The position numbers were made by a program, and so were the translations under genes. From WHSW01 sp963705955 (GTDB lineage Bacteria; Actinomycetota; Thermoleophilia; Solirubrobacterales; 70-9), in contig CAVPLH010000006.1 in the NCBI GenBank assembly GCA_963705955.1, positions 496,001 to 560,000 of the forward strand: a DNA stretch of 64,000 nt. Direction: 5' to 3'. The notes under the pieces are model-generated. The model saw nothing but the letters and a program-made list of their open reading frames with translations, had not been told where the DNA came from and ran no database searches. The first letter of the stretch is position 1; each line of letters starts with the position of its first letter. Below are positions 25,474 through 34,174 of the stretch, in pieces.

Positions 25474-26400
25474 TTGTCAGCGGAGAGGACATCCCTTTCG
25501 CAGTCGCTCGATCGGTCCCTCGAGGACGCCGAGGAGGCCGCCCCGGAGCGGCTTCCCGACCACCGGCCGGCCGAGCAGATGCGCGATCTGCTGCCCGCGA
25601 TCGAGCCCGAACGGAGGCTCAACGACTGGGGTCGCTCCGAGCGCGTCGAGGGCGCGATGGACCGGACGCTGGTCGAGTTCTTCTACCGCTACTGGTTCCG
25701 GTGCGAGGTCGAGGGAATCGAGAACGTCCCCGACCGGGGCGGCGCCCTGCTCGTCTCCAACCACTCCGGGGCGCTACCGCCGGATGCGCCGATGATCGCG
25801 AAGGCGATCCGCGAGGAGCACCCGAGCCCGCGGCCGGTCTACCTCACGGTCGAGCACTTCTTCAAGGGATATCCCGGCTTCTCGATGCTGATCCCGAAGA
25901 TCGGCGGCGTCGCCGCCCACCCCGCGAACGTCCACCGGCTGCTGTTCGACGAGCGACAGCTGGTGCTCGTCTTCCCCGAGGGCCGCAAGGGGACCGAGAA
26001 GCTCTACAAGGATCGCTACCGGTTGCGTCGCTTCGGACGCGGCGGCTTCGTCGAGGCGGCGATCCGCGCCGAGGCGAAGCTGGTGCCGCTGTGCGTCGTC
26101 GGCGCCGAGGAGTCGGCGCCGATCTTCGCCCAGGTTGCACCGCTGCAGAAGCTCACCGGTCTGCTCTACTTCCCGCTCACCCCGACCTTCCCGTGGCTCG
26201 GCCCGCTCGGGATGCTGGGTTACCTGCCGGCGAAGTTCAAGATCCGGTTCCTGGAGCCGATCGACACGGTCGAGCTCGGCGGGGCGGAGGCCGTGCACGA
26301 CAAGGCGTTGGTGCAGACGGTCGCTCAGGAGGTCCGGGCGCGGATCCAGGAGAACCTGCACGACATGCTCGCGACGAGAAAGTCCGTGTGGTTCGGATGA
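25474..26400 (+). CDS. PlsC-like lysophospholipid acyltransferase
   Basis: A membrane-associated acyltransferase of about 308 residues. The acceptor motif LLVSNHSGALPPDAPMI carries the conserved His and Asp (in the wider-spaced form seen in this actinobacterial branch); further motifs are IGGVAAHPANVHRLL and VFPEGRKGTEKLY, and KLVPLCVVGAEES. The start is uncertain: TTG 25474 is preferred from the symmetric promoter; GTG 25453 would lie before it and ATG 25579 would still give a full catalytic domain. Its stop overlaps the ATG of the epimerase gene (ATGA), so the two form an operon. Confidence 0.85.
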   Translation: MSAERTSLSQSLDRSLEDAEEAAPERLPDHRPAEQMRDLLPAIEPERRLNDWGRSERVEGAMDRTLVEFFYRYWFRCEVEGIENVPDRGGALLVSNHSGALPPDAPMIAKAIREEHPSPRPVYLTVEHFFKGYPGFSMLIPKIGGVAAHPANVHRLLFDERQLVLVFPEGRKGTEKLYKDRYRLRRFGRGGFVEAAIRAEAKLVPLCVVGAEESAPIFAQVAPLQKLTGLLYFPLTPTFPWLGPLGMLGYLPAKFKIRFLEPIDTVELGGAEAVHDKALVQTVAQEVRARIQENLHDMLATRKSVWFG

Positions 26401-27515
26401 GCGGGCCGGGTGCGAGCAAGCGGGTCCTGATCACCGGCCTGTCCAGCTACTGGGGCGGGCGCCTCGCCCAGGCGCTGGAGGGCTTCGAGCGGATCGAGGC
26501 GATCGTCGGCGTCGACTCCCGCGACCCGACCCTGGAGCTCGAGCGAACCGAGTTCGTGAAGGTCTCGAATCAGCACTCGCTGATCCAGCGGATCGTCCGC
26601 GCGGCGGAGATCGACACCGTGATCGACGCGCGCTTGATCGTCAACTCGCTCGCCGCTCCGGTTCGCGAGGCGCATGAGAACAACGTGATCGGGACGATGA
26701 ACATCCTCGCCGCCTGCTCCGGCCCCGACTCTCCCGTGCGAAGGTTCGTGTTCAAGAGCTCGACCCACTACTACGGGTCCGAGCAGGACGACCCCGCTTT
26801 CTTCGTCGAGTCGATGCGCCGGCCGCACGCCCCGGGCTCCGGGCTCGAGCGCGACATCGTCGAGGCCGAGGCGGCGGTCGCCGAGTTCTCGGAGAAGAAC
26901 CCGGCGGTGACGGTCACCGTGCTTCGGTGTGCGAACGTCCTCGGCCCCGACGTGCGGACCAACTTCACCCGGATGCTCTCGCTGCCGCTGGTGCCGATGG
27001 TGCTCGGCTTCGATCCACGGGTCCAGTTCGTGCACGAGGACGATGTCGTCCACGCGCTCGAGCACGCGGCGCTGCACGAGGTCCCAGGGGTCTTCAACGT
27101 CGCCGGCGACGGCGTCCTGGCGCTCTCGGAGGTGATCGGCTTGCTCGGCAAGCGGCCGCTGCCGGTACTGCCCCCGTTCGGGACCCGGCTGGTGATCGCG
27201 CCGCTGCGGCGACTCGGTTTCCGGATCCCGGACGAGATGATCAACCAGCTGCGCTTCGGTCGCGGGGTCGACAACCGCCTCTACAAGGCGACCGGCTTCG
27301 ACTACGGCTACACGTCACGGGAGACCGTGATCCGGCTCGCCGAGCACCTGCGCCTCGAGCCGATCCTTCGCGGAAGCGGCGCCGACGAGGGCTACCGCTA
27401 CGAGCGTGAGGTCGAGGAGTTCCTGCGCTGGAGCCCTCACGTCCAGCGTCCCCGCGGCGATGGCGACGCTGATCGCACCGGGGTCGCCGCCGATCGCGAT
27501 CCGCTCGGCATCTGA
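26397..27515 (+). CDS. NAD-dependent epimerase/dehydratase family protein
   Basis: A 372-residue extended short-chain dehydrogenase. N-terminal Rossmann region KRVLITGLSSYWGGRLAQAL (a variant of GxxGxxG), the active-site-like SSTHYYG with Tyr (YxxxK is not obvious), LRCANVLGPDVRTNFTRML and FVHEDDVVHALEHAAL for the substrate side. It is coupled to the acyltransferase by a 4-nt overlap; this pairing recurs in actinobacteria by my recollection and suggests a lipid or glycolipid role. The last 30 residues are rich in Asp and Arg and look unordered. Confidence 0.85.
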   Translation: MSGPGASKRVLITGLSSYWGGRLAQALEGFERIEAIVGVDSRDPTLELERTEFVKVSNQHSLIQRIVRAAEIDTVIDARLIVNSLAAPVREAHENNVIGTMNILAACSGPDSPVRRFVFKSSTHYYGSEQDDPAFFVESMRRPHAPGSGLERDIVEAEAAVAEFSEKNPAVTVTVLRCANVLGPDVRTNFTRMLSLPLVPMVLGFDPRVQFVHEDDVVHALEHAALHEVPGVFNVAGDGVLALSEVIGLLGKRPLPVLPPFGTRLVIAPLRRLGFRIPDEMINQLRFGRGVDNRLYKATGFDYGYTSRETVIRLAEHLRLEPILRGSGADEGYRYEREVEEFLRWSPHVQRPRGDGDADRTGVAADRDPLGI

Positions 27516-27611
27516 GCGCGCCGGGCTCGATCGGGGAATCTGAAGCGTTGGTTGCAACGTAGTTACCAGTGGCGCGCCCGCGGACCGGTTTTCTAAACTT
27601 TCTTCACCCCT

Positions 27612-28649
27612 TTGGCACGGAAGCTTCAAATAACGATTGCCCTTTTCGTCGCGGTCCTGCTCTTGGCTGCGGTCGGCGCCTACGCATGGGACTCGTCACG
27701 CTCCGATGAGATCGCCGACGGGGTGACGATCGGCGGCGTCGACGTCGGCGGGATGAACGCGGACGAGGCGACCCGGGCGGTCGACAACGCGCTTGTCAAG
27801 CCGCTGCGGCGCAAGGTGACGGTGACGTACGACGGGGTCAGGTACCAGCTCAGCGCCGAGAAGCTGGGCGTCGACGCCGACGTCGACGGGATGGTCGACA
27901 GCGCGCTGGAGGCGAGCCAGGACGGCGGCCTGCCGACCCGCGTCTGGCGCTACGCAACCGGCGGCCAGGTCGACGTCGCGATCTCGCCCCAGGTGAGCTA
28001 CTCGAGCAAGGCGATCGACGAGTTCATCGGCAAGGTCGCCGCCGAGGTCAACGTGGAGCCGGCCGACGCGACGATCCAGCCGACCTCGGTCTCGCTCGAG
28101 GGCGTCGCCGGCCATGACGGGATCACGGTCGACGAGTCGGCGTTGCGGCGGCGGGTCGAGTCGGTCGTCCAGCGTCCCGACCACCGCACGGTCTCGGTGC
28201 CGGTCGACGTCGTCCACCCGGACGTGACCAAGGCCGACCTCGCCCAGCAGTACCCGACCTACCTGACCGTGGACGAGTCGAGCTTCACGGTGACGTTGTG
28301 GAAGGACCTCCAGCCGGTGAAGAAGTACACGGTCGCCGTCGGCCAGCCGGCCTACCCGACCCCGACCGGGCTCTACTCGATCGAGAGCAAGCAGGTCGAC
28401 CCGGTGTGGAGCGTTCCGAACTCGCCCTGGGCCGGGGAGCTCGGCGGCACGACCGTCGCCGGCGGCTCCGCCGAGAACCCGCTCAAGGCGCGCTGGATGG
28501 GGGTCACCGCCGGCGCCGGCTTCCACGGCACCTCCGAGGTCAGCTCGCTCGGGACGGCCGCTTCGCACGGCTGCATTCGGATGTCTGTCCCGGACGTGAT
28601 CGAGCTCTACGACCAGGTCCCGGTCGGCACACCGGTCTACATCGGCTGA
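27612..28649 (+). CDS. L,D-transpeptidase (YkuD) with peptidoglycan-binding repeat region
   Basis: A 345-residue cell-wall enzyme that makes 3-3 peptidoglycan crosslinks. N-terminal signal anchor (QITIALFVAVLLLAAVGAYAW), then a VanW/PG-binding-type region (about 35-200; GVDVGGMNADEATRAVDNAL, GITVDESALRRRVESVV), then the YkuD domain with Cys in SHGCIRMSVPDVIELYD. The start is TTG 27612. TAAACT lies 12 nt before it, so the leader would be short and no ribosome site is visible. Confidence 0.9.
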   Translation: MARKLQITIALFVAVLLLAAVGAYAWDSSRSDEIADGVTIGGVDVGGMNADEATRAVDNALVKPLRRKVTVTYDGVRYQLSAEKLGVDADVDGMVDSALEASQDGGLPTRVWRYATGGQVDVAISPQVSYSSKAIDEFIGKVAAEVNVEPADATIQPTSVSLEGVAGHDGITVDESALRRRVESVVQRPDHRTVSVPVDVVHPDVTKADLAQQYPTYLTVDESSFTVTLWKDLQPVKKYTVAVGQPAYPTPTGLYSIESKQVDPVWSVPNSPWAGELGGTTVAGGSAENPLKARWMGVTAGAGFHGTSEVSSLGTAASHGCIRMSVPDVIELYDQVPVGTPVYIG

Positions 28650-28698
28650 GCGAGCCGCGAGGGCAGGCTAAGACGGCCGCACGGCGAAGCTCATCGGG

Positions 28699-29634
28699 GT
28701 GAGCGACGCCGCCGACAGCCCCGACTCCGATCAGCTCGTCGCGAGCCCCGCATGGGAGGCCGCGCTCGAGGCTTACGGGCGCGAGTTGACCAGGCGCGGC
28801 GCATCGGCGGCGACCCATCGTGCCTACGGCCGCGACCTGCGCGAGCTCGCGGCGTGGGCGAGCGCTCGTGGCCGGGAGCCGGGCCGGCTTGTCTACCGCG
28901 ACCTGCGTGGATATGCGGCGGCGCTCTCGGAGCGGCGCCTGGCGCGGGCCAGCGTCGCCCGCAAGCTGGCCGCGGCGCGCGGCTTTCACCGCCATCTCGT
29001 CGCCACCGGCGCGGCAAGCAGCAACCCCGCCGACCTGCTCGCCTCCCCGAAGCGCCAGTCGCGTCTGCCGCGGGTGCTCGGTCGCGAGGAGGTCGCGTCG
29101 CTGCTCGACCGGATTCCGGCGCGCGGGCCGCTCGAGGTACGCGATCGGGCGCTGTTCGAGCTCGCCTACTCGTGCGGGCTGCGCGCCGACGAGATCGTCT
29201 CGCTCGACCGCGGCGATCCCGACTTCGACGGCGAGACGCTGCGGGTCACCGGCAAGGGTCGCAAGACCCGCGTCGTCCCGGTCGGGGAGCCCGCACAGCG
29301 CGCCCTGAGCCGCTACGTCGAGGTGGCGCGCGACGCGCTCGGGCCGGCCCGCGACGAGGAGGCCCTGTTCGTCTCGCGGCGCGGCCGCAGGCTCTCGCCT
29401 TCCGACGTCCGCCGTCGGCTCGAGAAATGGGTCCGCGAGGCGGCGCTGGCGGGCCGCGTGTCGCCGCATACGCTCCGTCATTCCTTCGCCACCCATCTGC
29501 TCGAAGGAGGCGCCGACCTGCGATCGATCCAGGAGCTGCTCGGTCATTCGAGCCTCTCGACGACTCAGGTCTACACGCGGGTCGAGCCCTCCCGGCTGCG
29601 ATCCGAATACGCAAAGGCTCACCCACGCGCCTAG
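28699..29634 (+). CDS. Tyrosine recombinase of the XerC/XerD type
   Basis: A 311-residue recombinase, the size of XerC/D, which resolves chromosome dimers at dif. The N-terminal SAM-like domain (AAWASARGREPGRL ... ASVARKLAAARGFHRHLVATG) is followed by the catalytic residues: Arg in YSCGLRADEIVSL, His-x-x-Arg in SPHTLRHSFATHLLEGGADLR, His in LLGHSSLSTTQVYTRV with the nucleophile Tyr. XerC versus XerD cannot be decided. It is followed by the sigma factor gene, as whiG and xer genes are often neighbours in actinobacteria. Confidence 0.92.
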   Translation: MSDAADSPDSDQLVASPAWEAALEAYGRELTRRGASAATHRAYGRDLRELAAWASARGREPGRLVYRDLRGYAAALSERRLARASVARKLAAARGFHRHLVATGAASSNPADLLASPKRQSRLPRVLGREEVASLLDRIPARGPLEVRDRALFELAYSCGLRADEIVSLDRGDPDFDGETLRVTGKGRKTRVVPVGEPAQRALSRYVEVARDALGPARDEEALFVSRRGRRLSPSDVRRRLEKWVREAALAGRVSPHTLRHSFATHLLEGGADLRSIQELLGHSSLSTTQVYTRVEPSRLRSEYAKAHPRA

Positions 29635-29663
29635 GTGGGGGTAACGTTCGGTCAGACGACTGG

Positions 29664-30443
29664 ATGGAGACCACTGTCAAGGAAGCCGAGCTCCGCGAGC
29701 TCTGGCGCCGATACAAGACCGACGGCGACGAGCAGGCTCGCGAACGGCTCGTCGTCGGTTACTCGCCGCTGGTCAAGTTCATCGCCGGCCGGATGGCGGC
29801 CGGGCTGCCGTCGCACGTCGAGGAATCGGACCTGATCTCCTACGGGCTGCTCGGCCTGATCGGCGCGATCGAACGCTTCGATCCTGAGCGCGAGATCAAG
29901 TTCGAGACCTTCGCCGCCGCCAGGGTGAAGGGGGCGATCATCGACGAGCTGCGCTCCCTCGACTGGGTCCCGCGGTCGGTTCGCGCTCGAGCGCGGGCGG
30001 TCGAGAAGGCCCACGCCGAGCTGGAGGCGAAGCTCGGGCGGTCTCCCAGCGACGAGGAGCTGGCCGAGAGCCTCGAGATGACCGTCGAGGAGTTCCAGGG
30101 CGCACTGCTCGAGATCGCAAATTCCTCGGTATTGGCGCTCGACGACCTCTCGACCTACGCGGACCCGGAGGGCAACAGCCACATATCGATCCTGGACACG
30201 ATCCAGGATCCGGGCGCGGTCGACCCCGAGAACGAGCTCCAGGCCGTCGAGCTCAAGGAGCGGCTCGCCGACGCGATCGAGGCGTTGGGCGAACGCGAGC
30301 GCCTCGTGATCGCCCTCTACTACTACGAGAACCTCACCCTGCGGGAGATCGGAGAGGTCCTCGGAGTCACCGAGTCACGCGTCTCACAGCTCCACACGAG
30401 GGCCGTGATCGCGCTCCGCTCGCGCTTTCAGTCACGCGTATAG
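29664..30443 (+). CDS. WhiG/FliA-type sigma factor
   Basis: A 259-residue sigma-28-class factor. Region 2 (LVVGYSPLVKFIAGRMAAGL, SYGLLGLIGAIERFDPEREIKFETFAAARVKGAIIDELRSLDWVPRSVR), region 3 (KLGRSPSDEELAESLEMTVEEF) and region 4 (LGERERLVIALYYYENLTLREIGEVLGVTESRVSQLHTRAV). In streptomycetes WhiG controls sporulation, in motile bacteria FliA controls flagella; the target here cannot be told and no flagellar genes are present. ATG 29664 gives the family N-terminus; TAACGT lies 16 nt upstream. Confidence 0.92.
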   Translation: METTVKEAELRELWRRYKTDGDEQARERLVVGYSPLVKFIAGRMAAGLPSHVEESDLISYGLLGLIGAIERFDPEREIKFETFAAARVKGAIIDELRSLDWVPRSVRARARAVEKAHAELEAKLGRSPSDEELAESLEMTVEEFQGALLEIANSSVLALDDLSTYADPEGNSHISILDTIQDPGAVDPENELQAVELKERLADAIEALGERERLVIALYYYENLTLREIGEVLGVTESRVSQLHTRAVIALRSRFQSRV

Positions 30444-30444
30444 A

Positions 30445-30450
30445 TAGATT
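30445..30450 (+). promoter_or_regulatory. Leaderless-type -10 of the EF-G-like gene
   Basis: TAGATT, then 6 nt (CCGGTC), then the GTG start at 30457. It overlaps the very end of the sigma factor gene. Confidence 0.6.
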
Positions 30451-30456
30451 CCGGTC

Positions 30457-32550
30457 GTGGCCCACAAGCCCCCTGACCGGATCCGAAACGTCGCCCTGGT
30501 CGGCCATCGCGGCGCCGGGAAGACGAGCCTTGCCGAGGCGATCCTGTTCGAGTCCGGGGTCGTCAACCGTCTCGGCCGCGCCGACGAGGGGACCACCGTC
30601 TGCGACTTCGAGCCCGACGAGCAGGAGCGCGGGATGTCGATCGCCGCCGCGGTGACCTCGTTCGAGCACGACGGCCGCAAGGTGAACATGATCGACACGC
30701 CGGGCGAGCCGAGCTTCGTCGCCGACACGCTGGCGGCGCTGCGGGTCGTCGACGCGGCCGTGTTCGTGGTCAACGGCGTCTCCGGCGTCGAGGTCCACAC
30801 GGACCGGCTCTGGCGGCGGGCCGACGCGGAGGGCCTGGCGAGGCTCGTGTTCGTGAACATGCTCGACCGCGAGCGGGCCGACTTCTTCTCCTGCCTCGAG
30901 CAGCTCAAGGCCGCCTTCGGCCAGCACGTGGTCGCGACCGAGATCCCGATCGGATCCGAGCACGACGTCCGGGGCGTGATCGACCTGATCGATATGACCG
31001 CGTTCGAGTACGAGGGCGAAGGACGTGGCAACGCGAAGCAGGTCGAGATCCCGGAGGACCTGCGCGCGCGGGCCGAGGAATACCGCGAGAAGCTGATGGA
31101 CGAGGTCGCCGAGAACTCCGACGAGTTGATGGAGCGGTACCTCGAGGGTGAGGAGATCTCGCACGCCGAGGTCGTCACGGCGCTCAAGAAGGGCGTTTCC
31201 GAGGGGCATCTGTTTCCGGTCACCTGTGGGGTCGCGACCCGCAACCTGGGTACCAACCGACTGCTCGAGGCGCTGGTCGAGGACCTGCCTTCGCCGGCGA
31301 TGCGAGGGGCGATCGAGGCGGTGGGCGAGGATGGTGAGCCGGTCGAGATCGAGCCCGATCCCGACGGCGAGTTGCTCGCCTACGTCTTCAAGACGACCGC
31401 CGATCCCTACACCGGCCGGATCAACATGCTGCGCGTCCACTCCGGGGTGCTGCGCTCCGACTCCCATGTCCAGAACGCGAGTCAACGCAACAAGGAGCGG
31501 ATCGGCCAGCTCGCGGCGCCCGAGGGCAAGGAGACGACGCCGATCGACGAGCTCGGCCCCGGTGACATCGGCGCCGTGGCGAAGCTGCGCGAGACGAGGG
31601 CCGGGGACGTTCTCGCGGCGAAGGACACCGCGACCCGGTTCCCGCCGCTCGACCTGCCGGCGCCGGTGATGGCGTTCGCCTACGAGCCGCGGACGAAGGG
31701 AGACGAGGAGAAGGCGGCGACCGCGATCCGCAGGCTGACCGAGGAGGACCCGACGCTCGACGTGCATCGCGACCAGCAGACCGGTGAGCAGATCATCGCC
31801 GGCCTGACGCAGATCCATGTCGAAGTGATCGTCGAGCGGATGAAGCAGCGCTTCGGCGCCGAGATCGAACTGCACCCGCCGCGGGTTCCGTACATCGAGA
31901 CGATTCGCAGGCCGGCCAAGGCCCACGGTCGCTACAAGAAGCAGACCGGCGGCCGGGGACAGTTCGGCGACTGCCGGATCGAGATCGAGCCGAACGAGTC
32001 CGGCGCCGGGTTCGAGTTCGACAACGCGATCAAGGGCGGCGTGATCCCGGGCGGGTTCATTCCGGCGGTCGAGAAGGGCGTCGTCGAGGCGATGGCGGGT
32101 GGGGTGCTCGCCGGTTACCCGATGCAGGACGTCAGGGTGAGGCTCTACGACGGCCAGCACCACTCGGTCGATTCATCGGAGATGGCCTTCAAGATCGCCG
32201 GCTCGATGGCGTTCAAGCAGGCGGTCGCGGATGCCGACGCCTATCTTCTCGAGCCGATCATGCAGATGACGATCTCGGTACCCGAGGACGTGGTCGGGGA
32301 CGTGATCGGCGACCTCAACTCGCGCCGCGGGCGGCCGCTCGGGATGGAACCGAAGGGGACGGCGACCGAGATCAAGGCCGAGGTACCGATGGCGGAGGTG
32401 CTCGACTACGCGCCGGACCTGCGCGCGATCACCGGCGGTCGCGGCGACTACACGATGGACTTCCTGCGCTACGAGGAGGTTCCGGGTCACCTCGCCCAGA
32501 AGGTCGTCGCCGAGGCCCGGTCCGGCGACGAGCAGGGCGTCAAGGCGTAG
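30457..32550 (+). CDS. Elongation factor G-like GTPase
   Basis: A 697-residue five-domain translation-factor GTPase. G1 GHRGAGKTSLAEAIL, G2/G3 region ERGMSIAAAV and DTPGEPSFVAD; then domains II-V ending VMQMTISVPEDVVGDVIGDLNSRRG-type sequence (split here as MTISVPEDVVGDVIGDL). G4 is VNMLD instead of the usual NKxD, so the lysine that contacts guanine is methionine. This and the context point to the EF-G2/FusA2-like paralogue group, not the main fusA next to tuf and rpsL. The GTG start follows a leaderless -10. Confidence 0.88.
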   Translation: MAHKPPDRIRNVALVGHRGAGKTSLAEAILFESGVVNRLGRADEGTTVCDFEPDEQERGMSIAAAVTSFEHDGRKVNMIDTPGEPSFVADTLAALRVVDAAVFVVNGVSGVEVHTDRLWRRADAEGLARLVFVNMLDRERADFFSCLEQLKAAFGQHVVATEIPIGSEHDVRGVIDLIDMTAFEYEGEGRGNAKQVEIPEDLRARAEEYREKLMDEVAENSDELMERYLEGEEISHAEVVTALKKGVSEGHLFPVTCGVATRNLGTNRLLEALVEDLPSPAMRGAIEAVGEDGEPVEIEPDPDGELLAYVFKTTADPYTGRINMLRVHSGVLRSDSHVQNASQRNKERIGQLAAPEGKETTPIDELGPGDIGAVAKLRETRAGDVLAAKDTATRFPPLDLPAPVMAFAYEPRTKGDEEKAATAIRRLTEEDPTLDVHRDQQTGEQIIAGLTQIHVEVIVERMKQRFGAEIELHPPRVPYIETIRRPAKAHGRYKKQTGGRGQFGDCRIEIEPNESGAGFEFDNAIKGGVIPGGFIPAVEKGVVEAMAGGVLAGYPMQDVRVRLYDGQHHSVDSSEMAFKIAGSMAFKQAVADADAYLLEPIMQMTISVPEDVVGDVIGDLNSRRGRPLGMEPKGTATEIKAEVPMAEVLDYAPDLRAITGGRGDYTMDFLRYEEVPGHLAQKVVAEARSGDEQGVKA

Positions 32551-32555
32551 CGGCG

Positions 32556-33140
32556 GTGGAGTTCGAGCGCTGCGCGGTCTGCAACCGCACGGTCCTGCGT
32601 GGCGAGCGGCCGTCGGAATACGTCAACTCGGATGGCGAGCCGGTCGTCGTCTGCTCGCTTTGCAAGTCGAGCGCCGAGGCCGCGGGATGGGTGCCTGCGG
32701 GTTTCGCATCCGCGCCGCCCCCGGCGCCGGCGCGGCGCCGGCGCGGCGCCGGCGCGACGGCATTGCGCGAGCGCCTCGCCCGTGCCGCCAACGCGGCAAG
32801 AGCGGCCGGCGCCGGAGCCACCGCCGACCGGGGCGAGCCGCTCGAACCGGAGCCGGAACCCGAACCGCGCTCGGCGCTCGACGTCTTCAACTCGAGTCCG
32901 GAGGTCCGCAAGGTCGCCGGGCTGATGCGCTCCCTGGGAGAGCCCCGGGTCTGCATCCGGGCCGAGCCCGGCGGCGTCGAGGTGATCACGGTCGCCTGGG
33001 ATCTCTCCTGGTATCGGTGGCGGGTCCGCGGGACCACCGTGAAGGAGGTCGCGAAGGGCAACGAGATCTCCGAGCTGCCGGTCGAGGACCGCGATTGGAA
33101 CGCGAGCGCCGACCAGGAGGGGAGACTGCGCCGTGGCTGA
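32556..33140 (+). CDS. Zinc-ribbon protein of unknown function
   Basis: A 194-residue protein from GTG 32556. Four cysteines (CAVC at about 6-9, CSLC at about 33-36) probably bind zinc. A Pro/Ala/Arg-rich linker is encoded by a repeated GC unit (GGCGCCGGCGC) at 32721-32758; a second conserved-looking domain starts about residue 108 (ALDVFNSSPEVRKVAGLMRSLGEPRVCIRAE ... WDLSWYRWRVRG). I do not recognise the family. It begins 5 nt after the EF-G-like gene and overlaps the next gene by 8 nt, so the three form an operon. Confidence 0.75.
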   Translation: MEFERCAVCNRTVLRGERPSEYVNSDGEPVVVCSLCKSSAEAAGWVPAGFASAPPPAPARRRRGAGATALRERLARAANAARAAGAGATADRGEPLEPEPEPEPRSALDVFNSSPEVRKVAGLMRSLGEPRVCIRAEPGGVEVITVAWDLSWYRWRVRGTTVKEVAKGNEISELPVEDRDWNASADQEGRLRRG

Positions 33141-33543
33141 GCGCCTGGTCGTCCACGTGGACGGGGGCGCGAGGGGCAACCCCGGCCCGGCGGCGATCGC
33201 GGCGGTGGCCGCCACGCCCGGGGGGGAGGTGATCGAGCGCCGCGGCGAGGCGATCGGTCCGGCGACCAACAACGTCGCCGAGTACCGAGCTGTGTTGCTC
33301 GGGGTAGCGCTGGCGCGGGAGCTGGGCGCGCTCGAGGTCGAGCTGGTCGGTGACTCGGAGTTGATCGTCCGCCAGGTGAAGGGCGAGTACAAGGTCAAGG
33401 ACGCCGATCTGCGCGGGCTCCACGCGCAGGTGAGGGACGCCCTGAGTGAGTTCGAGCGCTGGTCGATCCGCCACGTGCGCCGCGAGCAGAACGTCGACGC
33501 CGACCGGCTCGTCAACGAAACGCTCGACGGGGCGCTCGGTTGA
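33133..33543 (+). CDS. RNase H-like protein (RNase HI family)
   Basis: A 136-residue RNase H-fold protein: VVHVDGGARGNPGPAAIAAV with the first catalytic Asp, NNVAEYRAVLLGVALA with Glu, VELVGDSELIVRQVKGEYKVKD with Asp, and VRREQNVDADRLVNETLD with the fourth acidic position. This set of DEDD-type residues supports RNase HI-like nuclease activity on RNA-DNA hybrids. The GTG start overlaps the previous gene. Confidence 0.9.
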   Translation: MAERLVVHVDGGARGNPGPAAIAAVAATPGGEVIERRGEAIGPATNNVAEYRAVLLGVALARELGALEVELVGDSELIVRQVKGEYKVKDADLRGLHAQVRDALSEFERWSIRHVRREQNVDADRLVNETLDGALG

Positions 33544-33598
33544 CGTTCGCGGCCGATCAGCCGCTCGAGTTAGGGCCGCACTGCGCGAGTACGCCGTT

Positions 33599-34022
33599 CT
33601 AGCCGGCGGGGCAGTTCTGCTTGCGGAACTCGCGGACGTGCTGAGCGGCCGCGGTTTCCTCGGCGGCCGTCGGCCCGCCGCTGGCGAGGCCGGCGCGCAC
33701 CCGGCTCGCTTCGATGCTGGTCGCGAGGTCGGCGCGGATCTCCTCCGGTGCCACCTGTTGGAGTTCCTGGACCGTGTCCGCGTTCTGCTGCAGGAACTTC
33801 TTCTCCGCGGCGGCCAGCTGGTCGGAGCTGATCTGGCCGCCTTGTCGTAGCTGGGCGAAGATCTTGTTCGACGCTGCGTCGAGCTCCCCGATCGCCGCGC
33901 AGAAGCGATCGAGGTCGGCGGCCGAGGTGGTCGTCGTCGAGGACGAGTCATCGCCGCCGCCGCAAGCGCCGAGGGCCGGCGGCGCAGAGGGCGATGCAGA
34001 TTGCCAATTCGATCCTGCGCAT
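33599..34022 (-). pseudogene. Lipoprotein gene with a frameshift in the signal peptide
   Basis: A minus-strand frame without a start codon encodes CGGGDDSSSTTTTSAADLDR and about 110 further residues to QNCPAG and a TAG at 33599-33601, with strong codon bias. One base away, ATG 34022 opens MRRIELAICIALCAA, a signal peptide. Joining them near 33977 restores a lipobox ALGAC. So this is a small lipoprotein with one apparent single-base insertion, either a real defect or a read error. The mature part is helical and has two more cysteines; function unknown. Confidence 0.6.
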
Positions 34023-34087
34023 GCTCGTGACCCGGCGGACGACCGGGATCGGGGACTCTACGGCCTGAGCTGAGCTCGGCGACCCTT

Positions 34088-34104
34088 GCGGTTGTAGCTC
34101 AGTT
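34088..34104 (+). repeat. Copy of the tRNA-Gly 5' end (16 of 17 nt)
   Basis: GCGGTTGTAGCTCAGTT matches the first 17 nt of the tRNA gene at 35606 with one mismatch, in the same orientation. The rest of a tRNA does not follow. Together with the integrase tail that runs up to the real tRNA it looks like the left att site of an old insertion in the tRNA 5' end. Confidence 0.5.
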
Positions 34105-34162
34105 CCGCCCCTCGCCATCCCGTAGGCGAGGAAGGCGTCCTTCCGGACCGGCCTGCCGACGC

Positions 34163-34168
34163 TAGCCT
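34163..34168 (+). promoter_or_regulatory. Leaderless-type -10 of the PP-loop gene
   Basis: TAGCCT, 6 nt (GCCGCC), then ATC at 34175. The TAG is also the in-frame stop that limits the open frame. Confidence 0.45.
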
Positions 34169-34174
34169 GCCGCC

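Noticed and set aside
24723..27515. 930-codon plus-strand frame
   Set aside because: Its 5' half is antisense or out of frame to the cyclo-ligase and acyltransferase genes; only the part from 26397 is real (epimerase).
30367..32163. 598-codon minus-strand frame
   Set aside because: Shadow of the EF-G-like gene.
34088..34160. A functional tRNA gene
   Set aside because: Only the first 17 nt match a tRNA; no anticodon or T-arm follows and no acceptor pairing is possible.
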